This document shows, in pieces, positions 39,901 to 48,069 of a stretch of DNA of 64,000 bases (the stretch's first letter is position 1; the number at the start of each line of letters is the position of its first letter). Origin of the DNA: Cyanoderma ruficeps (Eukaryota; Chordata; Aves; Passeriformes; Timaliidae). The DNA is taken from contig VZDJ01007753.1 in assembly GCA_008694505.1 (NCBI GenBank), positions 25,378,039 to 25,442,038 of the forward strand, written 5' to 3'. Both the position numbers and the translations under genes were made by a program. The notes under the pieces were generated by a model. The model worked only from the letters and a program-made list of their open reading frames with translations, made no database searches and had not been told where the DNA came from.

Positions 39901-41338
39901 CAAGACCATAAACATTCATTCAGTACAAAAAAATCACAAAAAAAGTCTTTGGAAGCAATAAAGTCTGCTAACATATTTTTACATTTTTATTATGTACATT
40001 TCTGTCTTATAAAAATGTAATGGCTCCTGTGTGGATATCTCACAGTCAGTGGATTTCGTAATCTGTTCATAAACTGGTAACAGTCTATGCATGATTTTTT
40101 TACTTGCAAAAATAATTGGTAAAATTATCCTATTACTAAAAGCAAACATCAGTGGCAAGAAATACATATTGCAACTCCAACACCTGCTCTCTATCCTGAA
40201 AAGTTATTCAGTTTCCATTCCGGAGACGAAGCTGGTATTTTTTTGTACACTGAAATGACCACGCCGCAGACTTATCGATTCCTCACTCTTCTCCGATATG
40301 AAATCTCCAAAGAAGCGAGTCCGAAAGAAAGAGAGAACAGATTCGACCTGTCTCAAATTGCATGCCTGGCTAAATCTGTTACTTAGGATTTACCTGAACT
40401 CCTTTTCCTCGTCCTGCCCTTGCTCGGGAGGCAGGCACTCCTGCCGCCTCCTAACTCCCTCTTTTCCCTCCACAGCCAGAGCTCACCGAGCTGCAGGGAG
40501 GCGTCAGTCCTCCCTCCCAGGCCCGGAGGCTCCTGCTGTCGGTAACCCGCACGGGGCCGAGGAGCCCCGGAGTCATTGTGCTGCGGGAGCCGACCGCAGC
40601 TGTCAAGGCGCAGCGCAGCTCGCCCCGCTAGCGGGGAGAAGGGTGAGGAGGGGGAGGAGGGTCACAGCCCCGCGCCGCGGCAGCGCCCGCCCGCCCTTCC
40701 CCGGCCGCGCTCCGGGCCCCGCACCGCGGCTCCGGGCGAGCGGCCTGCGGGGCCGGGGCCGCTCCGCAGCCGGGCGGGCGCCATGCTACAAACCAAAATG
40801 GCTGCCCCGGGGAGGGAGCCCGGCTCGGGCCTCCGCCGGTACCGCCGCTCCGCCCGCCGGACCTCGCCCAGGTACCGTCCCCGGGCCACGGCGACCGGCT
40901 CGGCCTCGGGGGCGCCGCGGAGCCCGCTCGCCCGGGCAGCGCTGCCCCCGCACTCCGCGCGCGGCCCGGCCCCCGGAGCCGGCCGGGTCAGTCCCAGATC
41001 GCCCTCGCCCCTCGTACCTGGAGCTCGGCCCGCTCCACCTCCCAGTGCGCCCTCTCCATCTCGAAGCGAGCCCACTCGTGCTGGATGTAGTGCAGGATCC
41101 CCGGGATGGTGTAGTGCTGAGGCCGGGACAGCTCGGCGGGGCCCGCCGCCTCCTGACCGGCCGGGGCCGCGGGGCCCTGGGGCTGTGGCTGCTGCCCTCC
41201 TCCTCCGCCGACTCCGGCCCCCACGCAGCCCCCACCCGACTGCAGGTTCATATTCCCACCCGCCTGCGGCGGCGGCTGCTGCGGTCTCGGGGCGGCCGCC
41301 ATCCCACCGCCTCCTCCGGCTCCAGGGTGCTCGTCCAT
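450..41338 (-). CDS. STRN3: STRN3 (striatin-3), locus with coding exons 1-9; 3' half beyond the left edge
   Basis: Striatin-3 (SG2NA) is a cytoplasmic scaffold and regulatory B''' subunit of PP2A that organises the STRIPAK kinase-phosphatase complex. Nine exons with GT/AG borders join in frame to 429 codons plus one base: 41338-41018, 21829-21726, 15762-15689, 15041-14960, 14691-14512, 14057-13925, 12342-12201, 6907-6797 and 590-450. In order, the protein has a Gly/Pro/Gln-rich N-terminus (1-70), a caveolin-binding-like segment starting YTIPGILHYIQHEW (from 76), a coiled coil to about 142, a calmodulin-binding-like stretch around TWKQGRQLLRQYL (184-196), an acidic linker (ADDSDEEEEND) and a basic segment encoded by exon 8. 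The C-terminal WD40 repeats are not in the window, so the gene is partial only because of the window edge. No stop or frameshift is seen. The start ATG has A at -3 and G at +4. The gene shares its CpG-island promoter with AP4S1. Identification is from remembered family sequence and is very secure. Confidence 0.96.
5375..6014 (+). mobile_element. CR1 LINE 3' fragment, internally deleted, in STRN3 intron 8
   Basis: GC-richer DNA in an AT-rich intron encodes a decayed reverse-transcriptase C-terminus (DVIQRDLDKLQEQ-like near 5395). It continues into the CR1 3' untranslated region (GAGGCACTGGAACAGG, GGTTGGATGGGGCTCTGAGC, TTAGATGATCTTTAATGTCC) and ends CATTCTATGA. Relative to the consensus I recall, roughly 180-200 bases are missing near 5772-5788. 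The element is in sense orientation to the plus strand, antisense to STRN3. Confidence 0.88.
6345..6425. repeat. A/C-rich low-complexity tract
   Basis: A poly(A) run is followed by CCAAAACAAAAAGC and CCCACCACCCCC-like sequence in STRN3 intron 8. It may be a degraded retroposon tail, but no adjacent body is recognised. Confidence 0.5.
6797..6907 (-). CDS. STRN3: STRN3 coding exon 8 (alternatively used in the family)
   Basis: This 111-nt exon encodes KDDLSPTAEVWDVDQGLISK, LKEQYKKERK and GKKGVK. It is flanked by a split Asp codon (G|AC) and a split Arg codon (A|GA). Its last third is strongly basic. The acceptor is CATGTAG|AC and the donor is AAAGA|GTAAGT. Its borders share the phase of exon 7's end, so exons 8 and 9 can be skipped together without losing frame, as in the known short SG2NA isoform. 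Confidence 0.95.
6908..12200 (-). other. STRN3 intron 7
   Basis: The intron is 5.3 kb and AT-rich, with short AT-alternating tracts near 9290-9312 and 12009-12032. No gene or interspersed repeat is recognised. Confidence 0.8.
12201..12342 (-). CDS. STRN3: STRN3 coding exon 7
   Basis: This 142-nt exon encodes IGNEGLAADLTDDPDTEEAL, KEFDFLVTAEDGEGAGEARS and SGDGTEW, plus the first base of the next codon. The acceptor is TTGCAG|ATT and the donor is ATGGG|GTAAGA. Translation of the intron beyond the donor gives an open frame of no significance. This is the last constitutive exon before the cassette formed by exons 8 and 9. Confidence 0.96.
12343..13924 (-). other. STRN3 intron 6
   Basis: The intron is 1.6 kb of AT-rich sequence. 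Nothing recognisable is seen. Confidence 0.8.
13925..14057 (-). CDS. STRN3: STRN3 coding exon 6 (acidic linker)
   Basis: This 133-nt exon encodes NSGDVLETFNFLENADDSDE followed by EEENDMIEDIAEGKEKHRIN and KKHK. The run of Asp/Glu is the acidic linker of the striatin central region. The acceptor is TTTATAG|GA. The donor is CACAAA|GTAAAAG, without the usual G at +5. Confidence 0.94.
14058..14511 (-). other. STRN3 intron 5
   Basis: The intron is 0.45 kb. Its only feature is the 18-bp palindrome at 14322-14339. Confidence 0.85.
14322..14339. repeat. Perfect 18-bp palindrome in STRN3 intron 5
   Basis: ACATACATGCATGTATGT is its own reverse complement. It sits in a purine-pyrimidine alternating stretch and is probably a simple-sequence by-product. 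Confidence 0.7.
14512..14691 (-). CDS. STRN3: STRN3 coding exon 5
   Basis: This 180-nt exon encodes YLQEVGYTDTILDVRSQRVR, continues through SLLGLSNSEPNGSVETKNLE, and ends with QILNGGESPSSKQKGQEIK. The acceptor is CTCTAG|G and the donor is AAAAG|GTAAG. It completes the calmodulin-binding region and starts the flexible linker. The Ser-Ser in ESPSSKQK appears to be a small insertion relative to the mammalian sequence I recall, which is a memory-based comparison. Confidence 0.95.
14960..15041 (-). CDS. STRN3: STRN3 coding exon 4 (start of calmodulin-binding segment)
   Basis: This 82-nt exon encodes DTKDTEVPAVPQNSQLTWKQ then GRQLLR, with two bases of a Gln codon completed in exon 5. The acceptor is TTTCAG|AA and the donor is CGACA|GTAAGT. 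The TWKQGRQLLRQYL segment across the exon 4/5 border matches the amphipathic basic calmodulin-binding region of striatins. Confidence 0.95.
15042..15688 (-). other. STRN3 intron 3
   Basis: The intron is 0.65 kb. It holds the G10/purine tract and T-rich runs near 15470. No gene is seen. Confidence 0.85.
15191..15200 (+). repeat. G10 homopolymer within a purine-rich stretch
   Basis: Ten consecutive G are followed by AGAAGAGAGGGGG in STRN3 intron 3. The tract is prone to sequencing error. Similar short G/C runs occur at 171-178 and at about 50489-50498. Confidence 0.8.
15689..15762 (-). CDS. STRN3: STRN3 coding exon 3
   Basis: This 74-nt exon encodes AKYHKLKYGTELNQGDLKMP then TFES. Its first G completes an Arg codon and its last G begins a Glu codon finished in exon 4. 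The acceptor is TTTTTCAG|GG and the donor is TCAG|GTAAC. A 118-codon open frame on the opposite strand overlaps it and is only a shadow. Confidence 0.95.
16560..17210 (+). mobile_element. Probable solo LTR of an avian endogenous retrovirus
   Basis: The block has LTR-like architecture. A U3-like part contains a 42-bp tandem duplication (units starting CTCCCAAC at 16621 and 16663). A TATA box (CCTATAAAAG, TATA at 16827-16833) follows, then a GC-richer R-like part, then a degenerate poly(A) signal (CCTCAATAATAATAG near 17130) and a U5-like tail (GGTGTCTGTGTCCATTTCAC). No gag/pol/env coding is adjacent, hence solo. Edges are approximate because I could not fix TG/CA termini or a target-site duplication. 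The order of elements suggests plus-strand orientation, antisense to STRN3. Confidence 0.5.
17854..17867 (+). promoter_or_regulatory. CTCF-like motif in STRN3 intron 2
   Basis: TCAGTAGATGGCAC matches the CTCF core pattern CCASYAGRKGGCRS at 13 of 14 positions. It is a motif match only, in an otherwise plain intron. Confidence 0.35.
21726..21829 (-). CDS. STRN3: STRN3 coding exon 2 (coiled coil)
   Basis: This 104-nt exon encodes ARIAFLQGERKGQENLKK followed by DLVRRIKMLEYALKQE plus two bases of an Arg codon. It is the main part of the striatin coiled coil, through which striatins tetramerise and bind PP2A A/C. The acceptor is TTTTCAG|GC and the donor is GAAAG|GTAGG. About 19.2 kb of intron separates it from exon 1. 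Confidence 0.96.
24507..24565 (-). mobile_element. Possible old CR1 3' terminus, reverse orientation
   Basis: AAACATAGAAAATCAATTTA followed by GACTTGAGGAATACTTAGACATC resembles the reverse complement of the CR1 tail (ATAGAATCATTTAGGTTGGA-type). The divergence is high and no CR1 body is recognised beyond it. Confidence 0.35.
29915..30325 (-). mobile_element. CR1 LINE reverse-transcriptase fragment in STRN3 intron 1
   Basis: The minus strand reads as a decayed CR1-type reverse transcriptase, with blocks VFKKDDPGHNRPVRLSSVTG, KIMEKIILGARKKYLKDN, KSCLSNLISFYDWLTHLVDQ and TDVIFLDFS. A stop interrupts it and the frame resumes VFDTVSHRIFLDK and STQLDKHIMQWV. Only the N-terminal finger/palm part is present. 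The later catalytic YADD region is absent. It is 3'-truncated as well as 5'-truncated, unlike most CR1 copies, which keep the 3' end. Confidence 0.85.
31400..31424. repeat. 12-bp direct repeat
   Basis: AGTGTAGACACT occurs at 31400-31411 and again at 31413-31424 in STRN3 intron 1. It is a short tandem duplication of no obvious function. Confidence 0.7.
33900..33952. repeat. (AT)n microsatellite
   Basis: Two AT-alternating blocks are split by AAAA in STRN3 intron 1. A related but imperfect AT stretch lies at about 33150-33178, another at about 27560-27578 and a third at about 12009-12032. Confidence 0.9.
34012..34012. other. Ambiguous base n
   Basis: This is the only n I noticed in the window. 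It lies in TATGGCNCTTTTTT, 60 bases after the AT microsatellite, and probably marks a read-quality problem. Confidence 0.95.
36152..36220 (+). mobile_element. Short CR1 3'-terminal fragment in STRN3 intron 1
   Basis: CCATGGCAGAGAAGTTAGAA continues with CTACATGATCTTTAAGGCTC and CTTCAAGCTCAAATTGTTATG. This follows the CR1 3' end (CCATGGCAGGGGGGTTGGAA, CTAGATGATCTTTAAGG) with about 70-80% identity by eye. Confidence 0.7.
36245..36345 (+). mobile_element. Possible ancient interspersed repeat
   Basis: AGAATATAAGAACAGC, then GGTCAGACC and GACCACCAAGCTCAGTAT, resembles a repeat I recall from sauropsid genomes (AAGAACAGCCATACTGGGTC-type). The family name is not certain, and it may be an old SINE or LINE fragment. 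It lies 25 bases after the CR1 tail. Confidence 0.35.
41018..41338 (-). CDS. STRN3: STRN3 coding exon 1 (start codon exon)
   Basis: This exon encodes 107 complete codons, beginning MDEHPGAGGGGG and ending HWEVERAELQ, then a CAG|GTACG donor. The ATG at 41336-41338 sits in the context ACAATGG, a strong Kozak match. Residues 1-70 are low-complexity Gly/Pro/Gln/Ala. Residues 76-92 (YTIPGILHYIQHEWARF) are the conserved striatin caveolin-binding region and run into the coiled coil that binds PP2A. The exon lies wholly inside the CpG island, so both strands show long spurious ORFs. Confidence 0.96.
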
Positions 41339-41417
41339 TGTCTGCGGGGAGCCCTCCTCCTCGTCCCGCGGCGGGGGCCGGGAGCAGGGGCCGGGGAGGG
41401 GGCGAGCGGCGCTGGCT

Positions 41418-41452
41418 GGGGCGGGGAGGAGGGGGCGGGCCGGGCGGGGGGG
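41418..41452 (+). other. G-quadruplex-prone tract
   Basis: Runs of 3-7 G occur at 41418-41421, 41423-41426, 41431-41435, 41437-41439, 41442-41444 and 41446-41452, separated by 1-4 bases. This satisfies the usual four-tract quadruplex pattern. The G-rich strand is plus, opposite to the STRN3 transcript and upstream of its ATG. Confidence 0.6.
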
Positions 41453-41474
41453 CTGCGCCGAGCGGGTCCGGGTG

Positions 41475-41507
41475 TCAGCGCAGCGCGGAGCCGCCGCCAG
41501 CCGCCAT
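41475..41507 (-). other. Short upstream ORF in the STRN3 leader
   Basis: An ATG at 41505-41507 on the minus strand opens a 10-codon frame, MAAGGGSALR, ending at a TGA (41475-41477). It lies 137 bases upstream of the STRN3 ATG. The ATG has G at +4, and the same bases form a YY1-like motif. Whether it is a uORF depends on the start site lying upstream of 41,507, which cannot be seen here. Confidence 0.45.
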
Positions 41508-41631
41508 TACAGCCCCGCGGCCCTCCCACTCTCGCACCCGGCCGGGCGGGGAGCGAGCGGCGCCTGCCGGGAAACCGCGGCCCGGCCTCGCCGCCGCCTC
41601 CCGCCGCCCCACGCGCCTGCGCGGGAGGGAG
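41500..41631 (+). other. AP4S1: Candidate first non-coding exon of AP4S1 (3' border only)
   Basis: GGGAG|GTGAGC at 41631/41632 is a strong donor on the plus strand inside the CpG island. AP4S1 needs an upstream leader exon because its coding exon at 48.7 kb begins after a splice acceptor. The 5' border given is arbitrary. Other donors in the island are possible. Confidence 0.35.
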
Positions 41632-43272
41632 GTGAGCGCCGCGCCCGGGGGGAGCGGGACGGGCCCGGGGCTGGCAGTCACTTCCTGCGGCGGGGCGGCC
41701 TCGCCCCCGCATGGGCCGGGCCCGGCTCGGTCGGTGTCGGAGTTGGCGGCCTGGGGCCCGGCCGGGCGGCGCCCGTCTGTCCCGGGGACAGTCGGAAGTG
41801 GCGGCGAGGTTCGCCCCGCGACTCGGGAGTGCTGAACGCCCAGGGAACAGTCGGGAATGCGGCCGGGCCGGGGCCTGCGCCCTAAAGCGGCGCGCGATGC
41901 GCGCCGCGCGAGTCCAGCACTTCAGTTTTTGGGACTCTGCGCGATTTAATGGTGCGCTGAGTTCGCCCTGCAAGGGGGTGGTTTAGAATAGATGCATTAA
42001 ATTTATGGGATGTTTCTGGAAGCTGGCTAATCTCTGGTCCTCTTCATGATACCTCGGTTGCGATGTGTGTGGTGTATTCCCCCCTTGAGGAGGAAGAGTG
42101 CACCATTTGCTGTTCAAAACTCTTCCACGTGAGGACGGTTTTGCGAGAAATTACTGGTCTTGTTTTATTTGGCTCGGTTTTATCAGTGATAGCAATGCAG
42201 TGTTTCAGTCCGTAGTTTGAATATGGTGAAATTGCCTCGGTTGCAAAATACTATGAAATGTAATACTTAAAAATTATTATCACATCTTATTTCAAATGGT
42301 CTATTGGTGACCCATTTTAAGTAAGATAGGTCTTTCGTTTTGTCTCTCTTCAAAATTTTTACATGCTGTACTCATTCGTTGCATGGGTAGTTTCCCAAAA
42401 AAGGTCCATTCGTGACAGACCTGGGATTCTGTTAATTACTGGAAAAAAATAATGTTTGTCTCAGTACTGGTGTTTCCTTTCTATACCAATTAGGTGTGTA
42501 TTGATGCTTCAGTTAGTTCATCCAGTCCTTCCTTTCTTCTCCATTAAATCATTTCCTACTAAAGTGTCATTGTCCATTCTTCCTGATTCCATACCAATTA
42601 GGCAATGTAAATCCAGCTCCCTTCCACCTCAGCTGATTTCTTTTCATTGTCTACTGAGAGTTACCTAATCATTATTAAAAGCTGAGACTTAGCTCATAAC
42701 TAGTTTAAACTTTTGTTTAGCTCCAATTGTCCAGGATATTCCTCATTCCTGAGTATATGGGAGTTATTGCAGTTTAATTCCGTTACTATATTCAGCCAGC
42801 ATTTTGACAACAGCAAAGGAAAATGTTTTTATTCTTTCCTTCCTCCCTTGACTTCCCTAGATAATTAAGGTTGCTTTTTAAAAAAATCCCTGTCTTGAAA
42901 TTGAGCACAGTGTTTTATTTTAAAGCCACACAGACATACTTGTTTCATCTTTTTGATGAATTGTTATGGGCACAGTAATAAACTAGAATGCAAAAATTAC
43001 TTTTACTGGTAAATTTAAAATAGTGTGTGGCTTTATTAAAGCCTTGTCCACTGACAGACCAAAAGTAGGAAGGCCAAGTGTTCTGATTATGTGTGTGGTC
43101 TTCATTTGCTACATGGTTTTGTGCAATAAATCTATAAAAGCTCAATAAACAAAAATATAAAAATAATTGTTCCTGTGCTACCCCTGCTTGTGCTTCATGC
43201 CTCTATCATTTAGCCATTTTTAAATTTTCATTAATGTTTTCATTCCAGTTTAGCCAATTTTGTTCTACATTT

Positions 43273-43694
43273 GGTGAAGGGCCTGGAGGGGAAGGAGCAG
43301 CTGAGGTCACTTGCTCCGTTCAGCCTGGAGAAGACTGAGGGGAGCCCTCATTGCAGTCAACAATTTTCTCTTGAACGGAAGAGGAGGGGCAGGCACTGAT
43401 CCCTTCCTTGTGGTGCCCAGTGACAGGACCTGAGGCACTCAGGGAATGGCCTGAGGCTGTGCCAGGGGAGGCTTAGGTGGGATATTAGGGAAAGGTTCTT
43501 CGCCCAGAGGGTGGTTGGGCACCAGAACAGGCTCCCCAGGGCAGTGGTCACAGTGCTAAGCTGAGTGAGTGACAGAGCTCGAGAAGCTTTTGGACAATAC
43601 TCTTGGGCACAGGGTGTGACTCGGGACTTTCTGTGCAGGGCTAGGAGCTGATGTTTGTGGGTCCCTTCTAACTCAGAATATTCTATGGTTCTAC
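43273..43694 (+). mobile_element. CR1 LINE 3' end in AP4S1 intron 1
   Basis: Sequence blocks GTTCAGCCTGGAGAAG, GACTGAGGGGAGCCCTCATTG, GGGATATTAGGGAAAGGTTC, GGGCACCAGAACAGG and GGTCCCTTCTAACTCAGAAT, ending ATTCTATGGTTCTA, are the CR1 3' region in order. It is in sense orientation with AP4S1. An 11-bp repeat GTTCTACATTT flanks it at 43262-43272 and 43688-43698, a possible target-site duplication. Confidence 0.88.
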
Positions 43695-46600
43695 ATTTCA
43701 TACACACAAACAGTGCCATTAGATCTTTGCATCCAGAAAATCAACTTGTTCAGAGTTGGACAGTGCAGTACAATATTTGCCTGTAGTTCTATCTAACATT
43801 TATTTTTAATTCTTGGTGAAGCAGTTCTGTAAATACATATTCGTGCTGTTTCTTCTTTGTGAGATTTTCTCTCTTACATTCTAGCTAAGAGCCCTAGAAT
43901 GTATCAAACCTTTCTTAGACTGAAACAACTAAAACACTTCTAAATCTGTAGAGATTGATTGGAGTGGTTGTAGTTTGAGAGACGTGTGTCTTATTTCAAT
44001 TACAGCTGTACTGCAAGTACAATTCAAACTCAGGTTGTGTATCTTTTTTTATAATTTATGTGTCAAATTTTGTATAAATATTGGTGAAATCTCTGACAAA
44101 CTAAATTCAGTGCTTGTATCTATACCAGAGGAATAATTAAATTTATATTTAAAATATGCTTTATATTACTGCATGTAGAATCCGCTGGGTTGGCCTCGTG
44201 GGAGACTTAAGATCTTTTCATCTGCAGAACAGGTATTGCAGGCTTTGCCTCTCTGTGAGGTCTCAGCTGTTATCTGAAAAGGAGTGTCACTCAAACAGGG
44301 ACAAGTTACTTGAGGTGTCTCATGTGGTTATGCAGCCTGCAGAGCTGACATGTCCTGGAAGCAGCTCCTGAATCATGTCAGCCTGGCAGTGTGAGTCACA
44401 CAGGCCAATCACGATATGAGTTTTCTCTCATAGATATTTATCTGCAAGAGATACTTTAATGAGGGTGAGATCTAATACACTGTAACACTCACATTTAAAT
44501 CGCAGTGGCTAAGCTGTATGTCATCTGTATGCATGCCAGATTATCTTTACAGAGGATGTATTTTGTAAGGGAAGTAAAGGAGAGTGCTACTTAGTCACTC
44601 TAGAAGGTAACTTCTTTTGAAGGAAAGTTTGCAGTTTCCAGACTTCTTACATCTTCCTCAAGCAATACCTTCTGAGGTTTTTGTTTATAGGGAGTCTTCA
44701 TTCAGTGATAGAGTTCCATAGGTGTTTTGTATACTGGGTATGCAGGACATGCAGGAAGCATATACCATGGGCTGTTCTGGACAAAATTTCTAATGCATGG
44801 TTGACTGGGATGTGACAGTCCATCAGGATCTCGATAGTCTCTTCCAGTCTTGGGTTCCTAAGCGCATTTGTGATGCAGATAGTTGTCCAGTGACCTGGAA
44901 TGAGACAGCCTATTCATTTCTGACAAACAGCCTTCAGATAGTAATGCCTTTTCATTACTAAAATGAGCAAAATAATGGCAGAGATATGAAAGGCTTGCAT
45001 CTTGTCACCAATTCCCTTGAACCATTTGATTCTGCTTGCATAAAAGCATCATAATCTGTGTGTATGTGCATGCTTACACGCAGATGTGTGTGAGAATGCT
45101 CAGAAAAGCACGTAAGAGTTGTATCAGAAGAAAGGTAGCTGGCTTTTTAAGTAGAGTACTGATTATTGATCATAAAAGGTAGCTTCTCAAATACAAAGAA
45201 CTTGAAGGAATACCCATCAACATGCACAGATATGCTTTTTGTTTGTTTATTGTACTTCACAGGTTTCTTTACATCCTGTATATACAAAACTCATTTTAAC
45301 GTGTTTTCTGTATCTGAAAGCCAAGATGAAAAGAGAAGAAATAAATTTTGTTTGTTAGAAACAAAACTCAGCCATTTCCCTTTTTTCCGTAAATTGTGCA
45401 AGCAAATGCTTTTACTACTACAAGTGTTTTTTTCAGAATTAGTTCTAAAGAAAATAAATAACCCCCTTAAAATATTTTTAACACTAGCATTATTCTCAAA
45501 GTCAGTTATGCTTGCACACTTTTTGTAAATTTTTACAAAGTTATTATTTGAACTTGTTAATTTATTCCACCTTTTCTGCACAAAACTGTGTGTTTGTGCT
45601 GCCATTTATATGAACAAAATTTCTGGTTAAAATCTTGAAAGCTATCTTTGGTGCTGGTGGGAAAATACAGAAATGGCTACGGAAAGAGTGGACCTCTTTC
45701 CTACAGATTCAAAACCTGTTGATTATGTTTTCCAATCCTATGAATAATAATTGTCTCATAAATTACGGATAACACTTTTGAGTGCTACTATGGTTCTACC
45801 TCTGCTACAACCATTATTAGTTTTTTTCTTTTTTTAATCTATTCTGGGTAAGAGCATTTGTGCAGATTAAAAAAAAAATAGTGTGGTCTAAATATTTTCG
45901 TCTGTAAAACAATCCAGGCCATTCATAAGGATATATGCAGATAAAATAGTCATAACATTAGAAAGGGATTAACCATGTACAAACATTAGGTTAATAAAGG
46001 AATAATTAGGATTAGGAGCCAACCCTACAATAGGATCATATGTATGGATTTGACATATGTTTTGCTGTTCCATATTGCTTAACAGTAACTCAAAGTACAA
46101 CAGCTCTTGTCAGTGCTCCTGGGGTAGTTGTACTCTTCTGCTTGTCCTCCTCAAGCACTTGGTACCATTTATAACTAAATTATTAAAATAGCTTGGATTG
46201 AAACAGAGAACTGTTAATTCTTGTTTCAGCAGTGCCAAACACAAAGATGAAGTGTAAAATTCAGGTGAAAAAAGAAAAGCTGTCTATGCCACTGTTATTG
46301 TCTGTTTAGCATCGACAGATGTCTTTTGCAGTTGGTCTCCTGTGCCTGAGCTTGCTTAAAACAATGGGCAGCATTTCTTAGATTGTTTCTCTTTCATGCT
46401 GCAACTCCTTCTTAAGTAACTTTAAAATTTCACGTTCTTTCTGTCATGAGGTTGGCCCTTGCTTGGGAGCCTCATTCTGAGGTGGAAGGAATTGTTCATT
46501 GTTGTGTTTCTTGGAAGGTTTCTATCAAAAACTGACTACATCATCTTAGTATTTCAACTTTATGCTCAAAAATATTAAGACATCTTATTGCAACTCTAAC

Positions 46601-47986
46601 TTCAGGCAGCAATTCAAAATAGAATGTGGGGGAGGGGAAAAAAGAGCCATATATTAAACACAGCAAAGATTGTATAGATGGTAGTCTCCCATTTAGTCAT
46701 CAATGTCAGTCTACTTGCCATCCAAAAGTGAAGATCCCATCATACCTTTCTATCTGGGCCCTTTTTTCATGCTAATGACCTGGTTCATTCTTTCTCAGAG
46801 ACAAACTTGTGCTGACTCAGAAGCCCTGGGTGCAGTGCAAAGCCGCGTGCACCACGGCAGCAGCACTGCCCAGCATCCACGACTCTGCTGTGGGGGTGAC
46901 GTGACAGAAGTTCATTCCTGAAGGAGCTTCAGGTGCCTGGAGGAGGTGAGAAAGCTCTGAGATTGTCATGATTCCAAATAGATTCTGTTGTCTTGAGGAC
47001 TGATCCTGAGCTAACTACATGTCACTCAACTAAGAATGAATTCTCAGTATCAAGTCAAATTAGTAAAAATACATTTGAAATTACGTATGGGCATCTAAAC
47101 TTCTTTGTAGATAGAGTAAACCACAGTACAGTGAGAAAAAGAGGGTCATTTTCTCGAGATCCAAGTGATAGTAGAAGAGGTGGCTTTTCTTTCAGAAAAC
47201 AGTGACCATTGTGAATCAGAAGTAAGCAATAATTAATGTCAGCACAATATATTGGGACTTGTTACATTACTATCATGGAAGATTTGTAACCCATGGATGG
47301 TATATAGCCACTTTATTCGAGTTGCGAGTAACATGATGCGGCACTTATGGAGCTTACCTTGTATTTTTTCCCCTTTAGCTTTTTTACATTAAGATACGCT
47401 GTTTTTACTCGAAGAGCTACACTGTATTGTTTTGTGGATTCCTGATAGGTTTTTTCTGTTTAGACTTAGTCACAGGAGGTCTGAGACCTGAGATGCTCCA
47501 GGTAAGGACCAACTCTTCAGAACTGGAAAGAAAAAGGAATAACGTTTGCAGTAGCTGCTGTATCTCCAGTGCACAAACCTCAAGATTATTTGGGCCAATA
47601 AATCTGGGATGCAAATAGAGAGTCAGATGGAAAATATTACAGTGATTGTTCTCTGGCATTAACGTAAATAACCCAGAACTTCTATTTCAAAAAATTACAT
47701 CTGCAGCTTACTCTGTTTTCATAGAGTTTTCTGCTTTTCAAAACATCAGAGATGTCAATTGTTTAGCAAGCAGATTCTGATATATGCTGTACTCTTTTAA
47801 TGCCCTTTTTCACTGTACGTTGCATGCAACATATTTATATTTTGCATCAATATATTTATATTCTACAACTGTATTTCAGTGGTGTTGAGTGGATTTATTT
47901 TATTTATATTGAGATAAAGGTCTTTTGAGTAATTAATGTCAACTGATTTCTTTTTAGCTATTGAAGACCCACACTTTTGTTTTCAG

Positions 47987-48069
47987 TAAGTGCAGAATTT
48001 ATCTTTTGCATCAGCGTGGGAAATTAGACAGCAGAAGACAGATTTCAGTGGCTCCTGGTCCAGCTCAAG
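47987..48069 (+). other. AP4S1: Candidate alternative 5' leader exon of AP4S1
   Basis: An 83-nt segment is bounded by TTTGTTTTCAG (ending 47986) and CTCAAG|GTATGT. It has acceptable splice signals and lies 0.6 kb before the first coding exon. It has no ATG-initiated frame that would extend the protein. Chance pairs like this are common, so confidence is low. Confidence 0.22.

Larger units (their letters stand above)
21830..41017 (-). other. STRN3 intron 1
   Basis: The intron is 19.2 kb. It holds CR1 pieces at 29915-30325 and 36152-36220, possible repeats at 24507-24565 and 36245-36345, the AT microsatellite, and part of the CpG island at its 5' end. A less AT-rich patch near 22970-23100 (TTTGCATTACTCAGCGG onward) is unexplained. 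No other gene is seen. Confidence 0.8.
40410..41920. promoter_or_regulatory. CpG island, presumed bidirectional promoter of STRN3 and AP4S1
   Basis: About 1.5 kb of very GC- and CpG-rich DNA stands out sharply from AT-rich flanks. It contains STRN3 exon 1, its leader and the presumed first non-coding exon of AP4S1. Motifs seen by eye are CACTTCCTG (41679-41687) and CGGAAGTG (41793-41800), both ETS/GABP type; GCGCCTGCGC (41613-41622, NRF1-like); and GCCGCCATTA (41500-41509, YY1-like). No convincing TATA box is seen. The human genes are also head to head. Start sites are inferred, not observed. Confidence 0.85.

Noticed and set aside
1..41017. An intronic microRNA, as human STRN3 hosts one (mir-624)
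   Set aside because: I saw no matching hairpin. That microRNA is thought to be confined to mammals, probably primates.
40298..41986. Very long open frames (up to 445 codons) on both strands across the CpG island
   Set aside because: GC-rich DNA has few stop codons. The translations are Arg/Pro/Ala/Gly-rich with no family resemblance, and the only supported coding here is STRN3 exon 1 on the minus strand.
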